Positions 7,988-16,088 of a DNA stretch of 64,000 nt are shown piece by piece. The notes under the pieces were generated by a model. The model did no database searches. It was not told where the DNA came from and was given only the letters and a program-made list of their open reading frames with translations. A program made the position numbers and the translations under genes. The DNA is taken from NCBI GenBank assembly GCA_002021875.1, contig CP018627.1, positions 9,486,001 to 9,550,000 of the forward strand. Reading direction: 5' to 3'. How positions within the stretch are numbered: the first letter of the stretch is position 1; each line of letters opens with the position of its first letter. The stretch is from Streptomyces hygroscopicus. Its GTDB lineage: Bacteria; Actinomycetota; Actinomycetes; Streptomycetales; Streptomycetaceae.

Positions 7988-8950
7988 ATGGATACGAATG
8001 CGAACACGGACACGAGTACCGACACGAGTGCGAATTCCGCGGTCACGGGGCGGCGGTCCCTCCTCGGTGGTGCTGCCGCCCTGGGCCTGGCGAGCGCGGC
8101 CTTGGGCACCACCGCCCATGCGGTCGGCGCCCAGTCCAGGTCCCGCACCAAGGCCGGCCGCTTCCAGGGAAAGTCGGTGCTCATCACGGGTGCCACATCG
8201 GGTATCGGCAAGGCGGCGGCGAAGGCGTTCGCCGGGGAGGGTGCCCATGTCGGATTCTGTGGCAGGCGAGCCGACTTGGGGCGCCAGGTGGAACGGGAGA
8301 TACGGGACGCGGGCGGCGAAGCCACGTACATCCAGGCTGATGTACGCGTGAACGACCAGGTGCGCAGCTTCGTGGACCGGGTCGCGAGCCGTTACGGCGG
8401 CATCGACGTGGCCTTCAACAACGCCGGCATCGGCGGCGGCAAACTACCCCATGAGATGAGCGTCGAGGAGTGGGATGACGTCCAGGCCACCAACGCCCGA
8501 GGCGTGTTCCTCGCGATAAAGTACGAGATCCCGCACATGCTCAGCGCGCAGCGCGGCGTCATTATCTGTACCTCGTCGTCAGCGGCCGAACAGGCGCGGC
8601 CGAACGGCGCCGCCTACACCGCAAGCAAGCGGGCGGTGCAGGGCATAGTGAAGTCCGCGGCGCTCGCGTACGGACCCAAGGGAATCAGGCTCAACGCCCT
8701 GCTGCCCGGCACCACCGACACCCCCTTCGTCCGCCCGCCGGGAATCCCGGACGCGGAATGGGCCAAGTACAAGCAGGCATGGGGGCCGCTCAACGTCGAC
8801 GGTCTCGAACGAATGGCCGACGCCGAGGAGATCGCGCGCGCAGTGCTCGGGCTCGCGTCCGACGACTTCCCATATATGACGGGTGCGTCGGTCATCGTGG
8901 ACGGCGGAACCACCACGGGCCGGAAAATGATCCAGCCGAGCGGTACCTGA
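7988..8950 (+). CDS. Tat-signal-bearing short-chain dehydrogenase/reductase
   Basis: A 320-residue SDR. After a hydrophilic Asn/Thr/Asp-rich start there is a twin-arginine signal (TGRRSLLGGAAALGLASAAL then A-H-A) at about residues 20-50. The classical SDR domain follows: TGATSGIG cofactor motif, NNAG, catalytic S...YTASK (S-Y-K) and the IVDGG C-terminus. Family knowledge says NAD(P)H-dependent oxidoreductase. The Tat signal would export a folded, cofactor-loaded enzyme, which is unusual for SDRs. It is divergent from the two-component system with about 130 bp between. The substrate is unknown. Confidence 0.88.
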   Translation: MDTNANTDTSTDTSANSAVTGRRSLLGGAAALGLASAALGTTAHAVGAQSRSRTKAGRFQGKSVLITGATSGIGKAAAKAFAGEGAHVGFCGRRADLGRQVEREIRDAGGEATYIQADVRVNDQVRSFVDRVASRYGGIDVAFNNAGIGGGKLPHEMSVEEWDDVQATNARGVFLAIKYEIPHMLSAQRGVIICTSSSAAEQARPNGAAYTASKRAVQGIVKSAALAYGPKGIRLNALLPGTTDTPFVRPPGIPDAEWAKYKQAWGPLNVDGLERMADAEEIARAVLGLASDDFPYMTGASVIVDGGTTTGRKMIQPSGT

Positions 8951-9114
8951 GGTTGGGCCCTCGACCTTTGCGGCGATTCGCCGACGCGCCAAGGCCGGCT
9001 CATCCGGGCGGGGAACCGCTCGGACAACGCGACCGGGCGACTCGATGGGACTCGCTTCACGCCTCGCGGCCTTTCTCCGCGTCGCGACGGTGGCACGGAT
9101 TCCTGACGTCAATC

Positions 9115-9363
9115 TCAGCCCGACACGCCCGTGAGCCACCCGCCCACGAGCCTGCCGGTGAGCTCGGCGACCCAAGCGCCGTCACGGGCCTCACCGTCGG
9201 TCTCGACGGCCGGGGTCCAGGCTGAGGCGGGGACTTTCAGTACGTGTTCGTGGATCGCATCGGGGATCACCATGCCGACCGAGTAGGACAGCCATCGGCC
9301 TCGTCGCGCGAGCCACGACACAAAGTCGTGGGTGCCGCCCGCGGAGTCGGTGCGGATGAGGGT
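9115..9363 (-). mobile_element. IS1380-type transposase fragment
   Basis: The minus strand reads TLIRTDSAGGTHDFVSWLAR, then LSYSVGMVIPDAIHEHVLKV and SAWTPAVETDGE..RDGAWVAELT. This is the central part of IS1380-family transposases, around one of the catalytic acidic residues. Both ends of the protein and the terminal repeats are absent, so it is an inactive remnant. The rest of 8951-9531 shows no gene. Confidence 0.75.
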
Positions 9364-9531
9364 GCGGGGTGAGCACGCTGGGGGGTTTCGTATGGCTGTA
9401 CCTACTGGGACGGACGGGCCTGTGCCGTACGTCGAGGTGTCGTGCGCGGACGCCGCGGGCCAGCGTCGGTGTGTTCGGCGGCCGAGGAGCAGACCGCGCT
9501 GGTCATGCGGGACACCGGGGGGCTTTCTCGC

Positions 9532-10452
9532 TCAGTCTTCGGTGACGCGGATGATCGTCTTGCCGGGGGTGCGCTTGTCCGGTGTGAACGCGGAGGCTGC
9601 CTCGGCGAGCGGCCGGACGGCGCCGACGATCGGCTTGAGGCGGCCGTCCCGCAGTCGCTGGGCGAGGTCGGCCAGGCGGGCCCGGTCGGGTTCGACGACG
9701 AAGAAGACGGCTCGCCCGTCGCGGGGGTGGACGGTGACCGGCTCGGTGATGGTGACCAGGGTGCCGCCGGGGCGGACCAATGCGGTGGAGCGTTCGAGGA
9801 TCTCGCCGCCGATCACGTCGAACACCACGTCGACCTCGCCGATGTCCGCCAGTCCCTCGGCCCGGAGGTCGACAAAGGCGTCCGCGCCCAGGCCGAGGGC
9901 GGTGTCGCGGTCGCCGGCCCGGCCGGTGCCGATCACCCGGGCGCCGACCTCGCGGGCCAGCTGCACGGCGATGGAGCCGACGCCGCCCGCGGCGCCGTGG
10001 ATGAGCACGCTCTGGCCGGTGATCAGGTGGGCGTGGTCGAACAGGGCCTGCCAGGCGGTGAGCCCGGAGATCGGCAGCGCGGCGGCCATGAGGTGGTCGA
10101 CATCGGCCGGGAGCGGGGCGAGGTTGCGGGCCTCGACCGCCGTGTACTGGGCCAGGGAGCCGTTGCGGGCCCAGTCGGCCAGACCGAACACGCGCTGCCC
10201 GACCGTCAGGCCGGTGGTGCCGTAGCCGAGCTCGGTGACCACGCCGGACAGCTCGTGGCCGGGCACGCTCGGGGTCCGGTCACGACCGGCCCGGTCGGTC
10301 CAGGTGCCGGGCCAGTCCAGCTCGCCCGGGGTGAATCCGGCGGCGTGGACCTCCACAATCACGTCGTTCTCTGCGGCGCGCGGGTGGGGCAGCTCGGAGA
10401 GGGTCAGGCCGCCGACACCGGCGTCGCGGTCCTGGACGGTGATGGCTTGCAT
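9532..10452 (-). CDS. NADP-dependent alcohol dehydrogenase-like oxidoreductase (MDR)
   Basis: A 306-residue medium-chain dehydrogenase/reductase with a GroES-like N-terminus (FTPGELDWPGTW, PSVPGHELSGVV) and a Rossmann fold with HGAAGGVGSIAVQLA at about residues 149-163. The zinc-ligand cysteines of alcohol dehydrogenases are missing, so this is a quinone-reductase-like enzyme. GGAGG stands just before ATG 10452. It is related to the enzyme at 1070-1984 but clearly diverged. An inverted repeat 214-244 bp upstream may be its operator; no regulator gene is intact next to it. Confidence 0.9.
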   Translation of the reverse strand: MQAITVQDRDAGVGGLTLSELPHPRAAENDVIVEVHAAGFTPGELDWPGTWTDRAGRDRTPSVPGHELSGVVTELGYGTTGLTVGQRVFGLADWARNGSLAQYTAVEARNLAPLPADVDHLMAAALPISGLTAWQALFDHAHLITGQSVLIHGAAGGVGSIAVQLAREVGARVIGTGRAGDRDTALGLGADAFVDLRAEGLADIGEVDVVFDVIGGEILERSTALVRPGGTLVTITEPVTVHPRDGRAVFFVVEPDRARLADLAQRLRDGRLKPIVGAVRPLAEAASAFTPDKRTPGKTIIRVTED

Positions 10453-11162
10453 GAGGGGTTCCTCCGAGTAGGGGGACGCTCAGGGAGCGGGCATCGCGCC
10501 TGGTGGGCGCAGGCATCGGCCCCGCAGGAGGCCGCTCGCCCGCCATGACCAATCCCAGCGCCGTTCGCCCCTGTCCGCCACCGCACACAGCGGCGGGCGA
10601 AGGACGGCTGACAGACGCCGTTGTGGTCACGCCTCCGACCCTAGGAGGGAAGCGGCCCAAATGTGTGGCCCACTTGCACCTACCTCCAGTGGGCCATTTA
10701 CCTGACTCCGGTTACCCCCGGCCACACACGTTCTCGCGGCCTCCCCGCACCATGGCGCCCCCGCGGATCACGGTGTTCGAGGAGCTGCCCGACGAACCCC
10801 CGCGTCGGCGGTACATCCTCGAACCGGACACCCCACCCGGCACCCAGCGCCACCCGCCGACGTCGCATGCCGTCGAAAAGTCCAGGTCAAAGGCGCTGAG
10901 TACGGGATCACCGTACGCGTGTACCGGTCCCCCCACTGTCTCCCCGGACAGTCAGCCCTAAACGATCTCTTCGTATGGTCGGCCCACCCAGGGGCGTCGG
11001 GTGTGGCTTTCGACCTTCTGCCGCTTGTGGCTTCCCTCGATTGGCCGCCCGGCGCCCCACGCCGACTCGGCTGCCACCTTGCCGACGGCGGAGCCGCCCT
11101 GGCCATCAGCGTCCTGCTCAACCACGACCAGCCGGTGCACTACATCTCCGGCCGGGCCATTC
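10453..11162. other. 710-bp stretch without a recognisable gene
   Basis: Frames here are open because of GC bias, but none shows a start with a ribosome site plus a recognisable domain. A plus-strand segment from ATG 10752 (MAPPRITVFEELPDEPPRRR) and a following segment in another frame (about 10884-11160) have partly protein-like composition and may be a frameshifted relic. I cannot assign either. The only clear structure is the inverted repeat at 10666-10696. Confidence 0.5.
10666..10696. promoter_or_regulatory. Inverted repeat upstream of the MDR gene
   Basis: Arms TGGCCCAC (10666-10673) and GTGGGCCA (10689-10696) are perfect over 8 bp with a 15-bp spacer. Both are flanked by A/T-rich TTT/AAA steps (AAATGTG before, TTTACC after). 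The centre-to-centre spacing of about 23 bp suits a repressor tetramer or a HxlR/TetR-type dimer. Confidence 0.5.
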
Positions 11163-11603
11163 TCAGCGCAGTTGCTCGGCCAGTCCGACGATGATGCCCT
11201 CCGGGCCGCGGAGGTAGCAGAGCAGATAGCTGTCCTCGAACCGGGCGATCTCGCCGACGAGTTCGGCGCCGTGAGGGCGCAGGCGGGCAACGGTGTCCTC
11301 GATGTCGTCGACGGCGAACATGACGCGGTGCGTGCCCAGAATGTTGTGCGGCCGGTTGCGCGGCCCGGCGCTGATCACTGCGGGGCTGCGGTACTTCGCC
11401 AGCTCGAGCCGGCTGTGACCGTCCGGGGTCCGGACCATCGCGATGTCACAGCGGACGCCGTCGAGTCCGGTGCACTGGTCGGCGACGAGGCCCTCGACCT
11501 CCGCCCTGCCCTCCAGCTCCATACCGAGTTCCACGAAGAACGCGATGGCGGCATCCATGTCCTCGACGACGATGCCGACGTTGTCCATCCGCTGAATCGC
11601 CAT
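11163..11603 (-). CDS. VOC-family (glyoxalase/bleomycin-resistance fold) protein
   Basis: A 146-residue protein made of two beta-alpha-beta-beta-beta modules (MDNVGIVVEDMDAAIAFF and HRVMFAVDDIEDTVARL). Metal-ligand candidates are H-or-N near the first strand, E in RLELAKY, H in THRVMF and E in GPEGIIV. ATG at 11603 is preceded by AGGAAGGAG. Family members are metal-dependent lyases, isomerases, dioxygenases or drug-binding proteins. The nearest match by motif layout is the single-domain glyoxalase-like group. Nothing in the surroundings, which are pseudogenes, indicates a substrate. Confidence 0.88.
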   Translation of the reverse strand: MAIQRMDNVGIVVEDMDAAIAFFVELGMELEGRAEVEGLVADQCTGLDGVRCDIAMVRTPDGHSRLELAKYRSPAVISAGPRNRPHNILGTHRVMFAVDDIEDTVARLRPHGAELVGEIARFEDSYLLCYLRGPEGIIVGLAEQLR

Positions 11604-11744
11604 GCTGGTTTCTCCTTCCTCGTGCGGCCGGTGGTGGCCGCTGATGTCCCTGGGACGGAGCCGGTGGCACGTTCTCGACATCCGCGGACCGCCGAACTCC
11701 GAAAGATCTGGATCGCTCCTCAGCACCGCTACGGCAGACCCGCG

Positions 11745-12103
11745 ACCAGGGGCCACCCTCGGCACCGACGGCGCTCACTGTGAACGGTCCCGCCCGAACG
11801 CCGTCGGCGCGCGCGATCTCGGTGCCCTTCGTCACGACGACCGTGCAGCTTCCGTCCGCACACGCCCGCAGCTCGGCCGGGGTTGACGGCTTCGTCGGCT
11901 GCACCGCGGTCGGCGACGGTGATGAGGCGGGCTTCGTGGGCGTTGGCGAGGCGAGGGACGGTTCGGCCGAACGCGAGGGTGCGGCCGGCGCGGGCGCCCC
12001 CCGTGTCGCCGTCCGAGTCGGAGCCGCGGCCGGTCAGCGCGGCGGCGAGGGCCAGGACGCAGACGGTCCCCGCCGGGCCGCGCGCCGCAGACAGCCTGGT
12101 CCT
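11745..12103 (-). pseudogene. Lipoprotein gene, frameshifted and cut by an insertion
   Basis: Read from the right, the minus strand gives a signal-peptide-like start (TRLSAARGPAGTVCVLALAA). A degraded lipobox follows (ALTGRGSDSDG, where Cys would be expected in place of Arg: CGC for TGC), then a GGGGGG run. After a -1 shift there is a Pro/Ser/Thr-rich linker (SLASPTPTKPASSPSPTAVQ) and a conserved domain start (AELRACADGSCTVVVTKGTE). The first codon is replaced exactly where the IS481-type sequence begins (12104). The C-terminus is lost after about 11750. Three independent lesions make it clearly dead. Confidence 0.7.
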
Positions 12104-12104
12104 A

Positions 12105-12578
12105 GGTGTGCTGTCCCGGCACGTTGGTGACAGGCGACGCGCCGTGAAAGGTGCTTGAACGAGGCGAGGGCCTCTGGTTTCGGTGTGGATTGCGACATCT
12201 GCACCGACACCAGGAGGCCCTCGTTGATCCACCGTAACGCCCCGCTGACCCCGACTGGCAGGCTGCGTCCGGCCCGGTGTGTCATCGACGACGGATGGCC
12301 GCTGCGCCGGGCGGCCGAACGGTTCCAGGTCAGCCACACCACCGCCGCCCGCTGGGCCAGGCGCTACCGCCACCACGGGGCAGCGGGCCTGCACGACCGC
12401 TCCAGCCGCCCCCACCACTCACCGCGCCGGACACCACCCGCTGTGGAAGAGACGGTGGTCCGGACGCGGCGCGAGCACCACATCGGCCCGTTGCGGCTGG
12501 CCGCCCGCACCGGCATCGCCACCTCCACCGCTCACCGCATCCTCCAACGCCACGGCATGCCTGCCCTGACCACGCACC
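12105..12578 (+). mobile_element. IS481-type insertion element, 3'-truncated
   Basis: The transposase starts with TTG at 12224 behind AGGAGG (12212-12217) and reads IHRNAPLTPTGRLRPARCVI, then GWPLRRAAERFQVSHTTAAR and LHDRSSRPHHSPRRTP. This is the N-terminal helix-turn-helix region of IS481-family transposases. It stops matching at about residue 115 (RILQRHGMPAL), before the DDE integrase core, where SDR sequence takes over. An inverted repeat (CGAGGGCCTC / GAGGCCCTCG) brackets the leader at 12165-12223. The left end lies at about 12104, inside the lipoprotein relic. It cannot transpose by itself. Confidence 0.75.
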
Positions 12579-12755
12579 GAGCTGCCCGACCACGTCACCG
12601 ACCCCGACGCCTCCAAGCTGATGGCCGACCTCATCCACGACATCGACGTCTTGCAGAGCGCCGACATCGCCGAGACCGTCGCCTTCATGGCCGCCGTCCC
12701 GCGCCACGTCAACCTCACCGAGATCACCATCCTGCCCACCGCCCAGGCCATCTGA
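12579..12755 (+). pseudogene. 3' remnant of a short-chain dehydrogenase gene
   Basis: Starting exactly where the transposase match ends, the shifted frame reads ELPDHVTDPDASKLMADLIH, then VLQSADIAETVAFMAAVPRH and ITILPTAQAI-stop. This is the C-terminal end of a classical SDR (specificity loop, last helix and the terminal ILPT.Q segment). The Rossmann part is gone. The element evidently inserted into, or deleted through, an SDR gene. The stop is followed by a strong hairpin. Confidence 0.75.
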
Positions 12756-12765
12756 CACACGTTCC

Positions 12766-12812
12766 GGCGTGGCGGGGGAGAGCAGCCCAGCGCTGTTCAC
12801 CCCCGCCACGCC
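12766..12812 (+). terminator. Intrinsic terminator-like hairpin
   Basis: Thirteen-base perfect arms, GGCGTGGCGGGGG and CCCCCGCCACGCC, enclose a 21-base loop 10 bases after the SDR remnant stop. There is no U-tract, as is common for Streptomyces terminators. It probably served the former SDR gene. Confidence 0.75.
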
Positions 12813-12991
12813 CCCATGCGTCGAGAGAACCCGAGAGGGCCCGACATGAACATCACGACGGGACGGAGGCGATGCCTCAGCCGCGGATGTCGTCGTGGTG
12901 GCCGTCCCGGCCCGTAGCGCTTCACCATGGCTTCACCGGTTGTGAGCCGGGGTTTCGTTGGGTGGTCAGCTTGCTCGGTGGTGTTCGCCGG

Positions 12992-13325
12992 TCAGGCCGC
13001 GGCCGGCGCCTCGGTCGGGGGCAGCCGTGAGGCGCGGATCTGGCCCCGCCCGGCTCCCAGTGCCCGGCGCAGACCTATCTCCGTGCGGCGCTCCAGAACC
13101 GAGATGTACATCGTGTTGGCCACGCCGATCCCGCCGACCAGCAGTGCCACCCCCGCCAGGCCCAGGAACAGGGCCGAGAACGTCGTCCGGGTGGCGCGTT
13201 TGGCCAGCAGGGCGTCGGACGGGCGGCTGACCTGGACCAGGCCGGGCAACTGGGGATACAGCGTGTCCGGCAGGACCGCGCTGACGTCCTTGATGGCGTC
13301 TTCCGGCTGCTCCGGGCGCGAGGCG
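12992..13325 (-). pseudogene. MacB/FtsX-type ABC transporter permease fragment
   Basis: The minus strand carries [40 protein letters not shown], then [20 protein letters not shown]. This is the junction of periplasmic domain and second membrane helix of MacB-type permeases, including the conserved ERR.EIGLRRA.GA motif. It ends right after GRGQIR, where two more helices should follow, and has no N-terminal half. It is an internal fragment only. Confidence 0.75.
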
Positions 13326-13582
13326 AGCTGCGCATCGTCTTCCGGGGCGGTCCCGGCAGGACGGTGCCCGGCGGATTCCCGACGGCCTCCGGAGTGGTCG
13401 GCACCGCGGAGGGCGGGTTTCTGAACCTGCACGAGCCCGGAACCGCCAGGGCCCTGCTCGACGAGGCGCTGGCCCGGGGGTGGCGCCCCGACGATCCCGC
13501 GCGGTGTGAGACGGACGGCTGGGCCCTGTTCGCGAGCGTGGCCACACGCCGCGGCGCGACACCCCGGCACCACGGCGACTGA
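13322..13582 (+). pseudogene. 3' remnant of an unidentified actinobacterial protein gene
   Basis: In-frame plus-strand sequence ELRIVFRGG, then [20 protein letters not shown] and [20 protein letters not shown] has a helix-plus-WxP pattern common to C-termini of small uncharacterised Streptomyces proteins. No start codon with a ribosome site is present, and its beginning abuts the MacB fragment. It is therefore probably a truncated 3' end. Confidence 0.4.
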
Positions 13583-13726
13583 CGAAGGAAGGCCGGCCGG
13601 GCCGGCCTACGGCGCGGAAACCGCGGCGTGAGCCCGACGTCACCGCGGCACCGACCGCGGCGTCACCGAGCCGCGTCGGGCCGCCTGCTACGGAAGAGCA
13701 GCAGGCACGCTGCCCTCCGACGGCCG

Positions 13727-13774
13727 TTGACAAAGTGGAACGTCGCTCCGTATATTAATCGGAACGATGATCCG
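13727..13774 (+). promoter_or_regulatory. Promoter with two TetR-type operator repeats
   Basis: TTGACA (13727-13732) and TATATT (13751-13756) are 18 bp apart and form a consensus-like sigma-70 promoter for the hydrolase. Two copies of GGAACG-N4-TCCG lie 24 bp apart. One (13737-13750) is inside the spacer and the other (13761-13774) lies just after the -10. Such GGAACG/TCCG half-sites are typical of TetR operators, so a bound repressor would occlude polymerase. No intact TetR gene is adjacent. Confidence 0.7.
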
Positions 13775-13872
13775 TTTTCGGTGCGGCCTGAAGCCGGATG
13801 CTCCTGACCACCTCACCCGCCCCAGCCGAATGAGACCGGCGGCTGAGGCCATTGAAGGGAAATGCGCACATC

Positions 13873-14832
13873 ATGAGTGAATCGCCGGACACAGCCGACA
13901 CCTTCGGCTCGCCCACTCCCGTCCTCTCGGTCGGTCCGGTAGTGCTGTCAGCTCCCGGCCGAGCCGTGGACCTGGAAGTCCGCGTATCCGCGCCCGTGAC
14001 CGGGAACGACCTGCCGGTCATCCTCCTCTCGCACGGTCAGGGCTACTCGAACCACCTCTCCTCGCTGAACGGATACGCGCCCCTCGCCACCTTCTGGGCG
14101 GCGCACGGCTTCGTCGTGATCCAGCCCACCCATCTGAGCTCGAGGACACTGAGCCTGGACCCCGATACCCCCGGGGCGCCTCTGTACTGGCGATCACGGG
14201 CCGAGGACATGACGCGCATCCTCGACCAGCTCGACGTGATCGAGGCCGCCGTCCCGCGGCTCCTCGGACGCCTGGACCCGAGCAAGGTCGCCATAGCCGG
14301 ACACTCGATGGGCGGGCACACCGCGAGCCTGCTGATGGGCGCCCGGCTCACCGATCCGGACGACGGAACGGAAGTGGACCTGGCCGAGCCCCGGATCAAG
14401 GCGGGTGTACTGCTTGCCGCGCCCGGCAGGGGCGGCGATGCCCTCACCCAATCCACAGCCGAGAATTTCCCGTTCTTCTTGACCACGGACTTCTCCAAGA
14501 TGACGACGCCCGCGCTCGTGGTCGCCGGAGACAAGGACGCCTCTCCCCATCTGACGGTTCGGGGCCCGGAATGGCACACCGATCCGTACTTCCTCTCCCC
14601 GGGCCCCAAGGCCCTGCTCACCCTGTTCGACGCGGAGCACGGGCTCGGCGGGGTCTCCGGATATGACGTCGCCGAGACCACGGACGAGAACCCCGAGCGA
14701 GTGTCCGCGGTCCAGCGGCTCACCTGGGCCTACCTCCGCAGCGAGCTGTGCCCCGGGGATTCCGCTTGGCAGGCGGCGCGTGACGCGCTGACGGCCGACC
14801 CCAACCCGCCCGGACGAGTCGAATCCAAGTAA
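13873..14832 (+). CDS. Alpha/beta hydrolase, chlorophyllase/PAF-acetylhydrolase-like
   Basis: A 319-residue cytosolic hydrolase without a signal peptide. The core fold shows LPVILLSHGQGYSNHL (oxyanion segment), the nucleophile elbow GHSMGGHTAS at about residues 146-155, a likely acid in VVAGDKDASPH and the catalytic His in DAEHGLGGV. The closest recognised pattern is the chlorophyllase/dienelactone-hydrolase-like esterase group. ATG 13873 lies about 10 bases after GAAGGGA. It is monocistronic, driven by the consensus promoter with double operator upstream. The substrate is unknown. Confidence 0.85.
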   Translation: MSESPDTADTFGSPTPVLSVGPVVLSAPGRAVDLEVRVSAPVTGNDLPVILLSHGQGYSNHLSSLNGYAPLATFWAAHGFVVIQPTHLSSRTLSLDPDTPGAPLYWRSRAEDMTRILDQLDVIEAAVPRLLGRLDPSKVAIAGHSMGGHTASLLMGARLTDPDDGTEVDLAEPRIKAGVLLAAPGRGGDALTQSTAENFPFFLTTDFSKMTTPALVVAGDKDASPHLTVRGPEWHTDPYFLSPGPKALLTLFDAEHGLGGVSGYDVAETTDENPERVSAVQRLTWAYLRSELCPGDSAWQAARDALTADPNPPGRVESK

Positions 14833-14929
14833 GCCCGAAGGCGCCATCTCCGTGCCGGACCGACAGCGCGAGATGGTCGCCCTCGACAATGAGGTGGTCG
14901 TACCACACCAGCCCGCGCCTTTCTGGAAC

Positions 14930-15032
14930 GAAGCTGGCTACGTAGCGGGCGGTTTCGGGATCGTAGTAGCGGAAGTGGTTGTAGTTCAGGCCGGTTTCGG
15001 GGTCGGCGTATTGGCCGGGGAAACGCGGCGGC
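14930..15032 (-). pseudogene. RHS-repeat core fragment
   Basis: The minus strand encodes PPRFPGQYADPETGLNYNHF then RYYDPETARYV. This is the signature of the RHS-associated core found at the end of RHS/YD-repeat toxin proteins. Nothing of the repeats or the toxin domain remains, and the frame continues as unrelated sequence. It abuts the stop of the GntR gene. Confidence 0.75.
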
Positions 15033-15872
15033 TCACGGTGCCGACTGGATGTCCCCACGGGTGGAGGACGCGATGGTGTCGCGGTGGACGAAGTCGCCCG
15101 GGGGGATGCCGGGGTGGTGTCCGAGCCGGGCCGGCGGCGCTGTGGCCGAGGGGTCGAGGGTGAGCCGGGAGACGATGCGGTAGCGGTCGCCGCGGTAGAT
15201 CGAGTGGACGTATTCGACGGGCTGACTCGTGGTGTCCGAGGTGAGCCGCTCGAAGAGCAGCGCCGGGGACAGCTCGGGCACGTCGAGCAACTCGGCCTCG
15301 GCCCGGGTGACGACGGTCGGCTCGATCGCCTGTACAGCCTCCTGGACGTGCACGCCGTGCTGTTCGCGCAGGTGCTCGTACAGGTCACCGGCTTCCAGTT
15401 CCCGGGCGGACAGGGTGGGGACCAGATCCGCCCTGATGTGCAGATGCTCGATGGCCATCGGGGCGCCGTCGACCAGGCGCAGCCGGGCCACGTACACGAT
15501 CTCGGCGGCGGGTGAGATGCGCAGCTTGCGGCCCACGCGCGCGCCGGCTGGGAAGGTGGTGAACTCCAGCAGGCGGCTCGACCAGGTCCCGGCGGCCCGG
15601 GGTGCCGTCATGGTCTCCTGGCCGGATACGAGTTCCTGGGTGATCTTGTTGGGTGCCACGAACATGCCGCGGCCGTGTTCCCGTACCAGAAGACCCGCGG
15701 CGACGAGCTCGTCGACCACCGCGCGCAGGGTCGGGCGGGACACGCCCAGATCGGCACACAGGGCGCGCTCGGAGGGGATCGCGTCACCCGGATGGCGTGA
15801 CTCGACGAGGTCGAGGACGAAGTCGCGAACCCGCTCACGCTTGAGCACCGCACCTGGTGCGTCGGCCTTCAT
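15033..15872 (-). CDS. GntR/HutC-family regulator of the sugar-uptake locus
   Basis: A 279-residue protein. The N-terminal winged helix-turn-helix (GDAIPSERALCADLGVSRPT) spans about residues 10-75. A C-terminal UTRA effector domain follows at about 95-250 (MAIEHLHIRADLVP, VEYVHSIYRGDRYRIVSRL). ATG 15872 follows GAGGGGG at a good distance; ATG 15887 is an alternative. It is divergent from the ABC transporter operon, with dre-like sequences between. The arrangement mirrors dasR-dasABC. However, the N-terminus and specificity helix do not match DasR as I recall it, so I call it a paralogue. The likely effector is a phosphorylated or free amino sugar or oligosaccharide. Confidence 0.85.
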   Translation of the reverse strand: MKADAPGAVLKRERVRDFVLDLVESRHPGDAIPSERALCADLGVSRPTLRAVVDELVAAGLLVREHGRGMFVAPNKITQELVSGQETMTAPRAAGTWSSRLLEFTTFPAGARVGRKLRISPAAEIVYVARLRLVDGAPMAIEHLHIRADLVPTLSARELEAGDLYEHLREQHGVHVQEAVQAIEPTVVTRAEAELLDVPELSPALLFERLTSDTTSQPVEYVHSIYRGDRYRIVSRLTLDPSATAPPARLGHHPGIPPGDFVHRDTIASSTRGDIQSAP

Positions 15873-15918
15873 GCGGTGCCCCCTCATGCGCGGTATCCGA
15901 TTGTGCGGTTTACCAGTT

Positions 15919-15929
15919 GACCAGTGGTC
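15919..15929. promoter_or_regulatory. Candidate GntR operator
   Basis: GACCA-G-TGGTC, a perfect 5+1+5 inverted repeat in the regulator/transporter intergenic region, 47 bp from the regulator start. It matches the half-site sequence of DasR-type dre elements (AGTGGTCT / AGACCACT). Confidence 0.5.
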
Positions 15930-16046
15930 GCCCGCAACTGCCCTCCTGGTCAGAGGAAGTGTAACCGCTTCCGGGCGGTGATCGTCCAGGTCACTACCTG
16001 GCCTGGGGCTGAACTCCACTGAATCGCAAGGGGGTTGACGTCGCTA

Positions 16047-16060
16047 TTGGTCTATGCCAA
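16047..16060. promoter_or_regulatory. dre-like operator near the transporter promoter
   Basis: TTGGTCTATGCCAA resembles the dre core TGGTCTAGACCA, and 10 of 14 positions are symmetric. It begins 6 bases after TTGACG (16035-16040), a possible -35 element, so binding would interfere with transcription of the substrate-binding-protein gene. Confidence 0.5.
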
Positions 16061-16088
16061 CTTCATCCTGCGTCAAGAGGTGAGCTGT

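Noticed and set aside
15033..15872. dasR itself
   Set aside because: Position and UTRA domain fit, but the N-terminus, length (279 residues) and recognition helix do not match DasR as I know it; called a paralogue.
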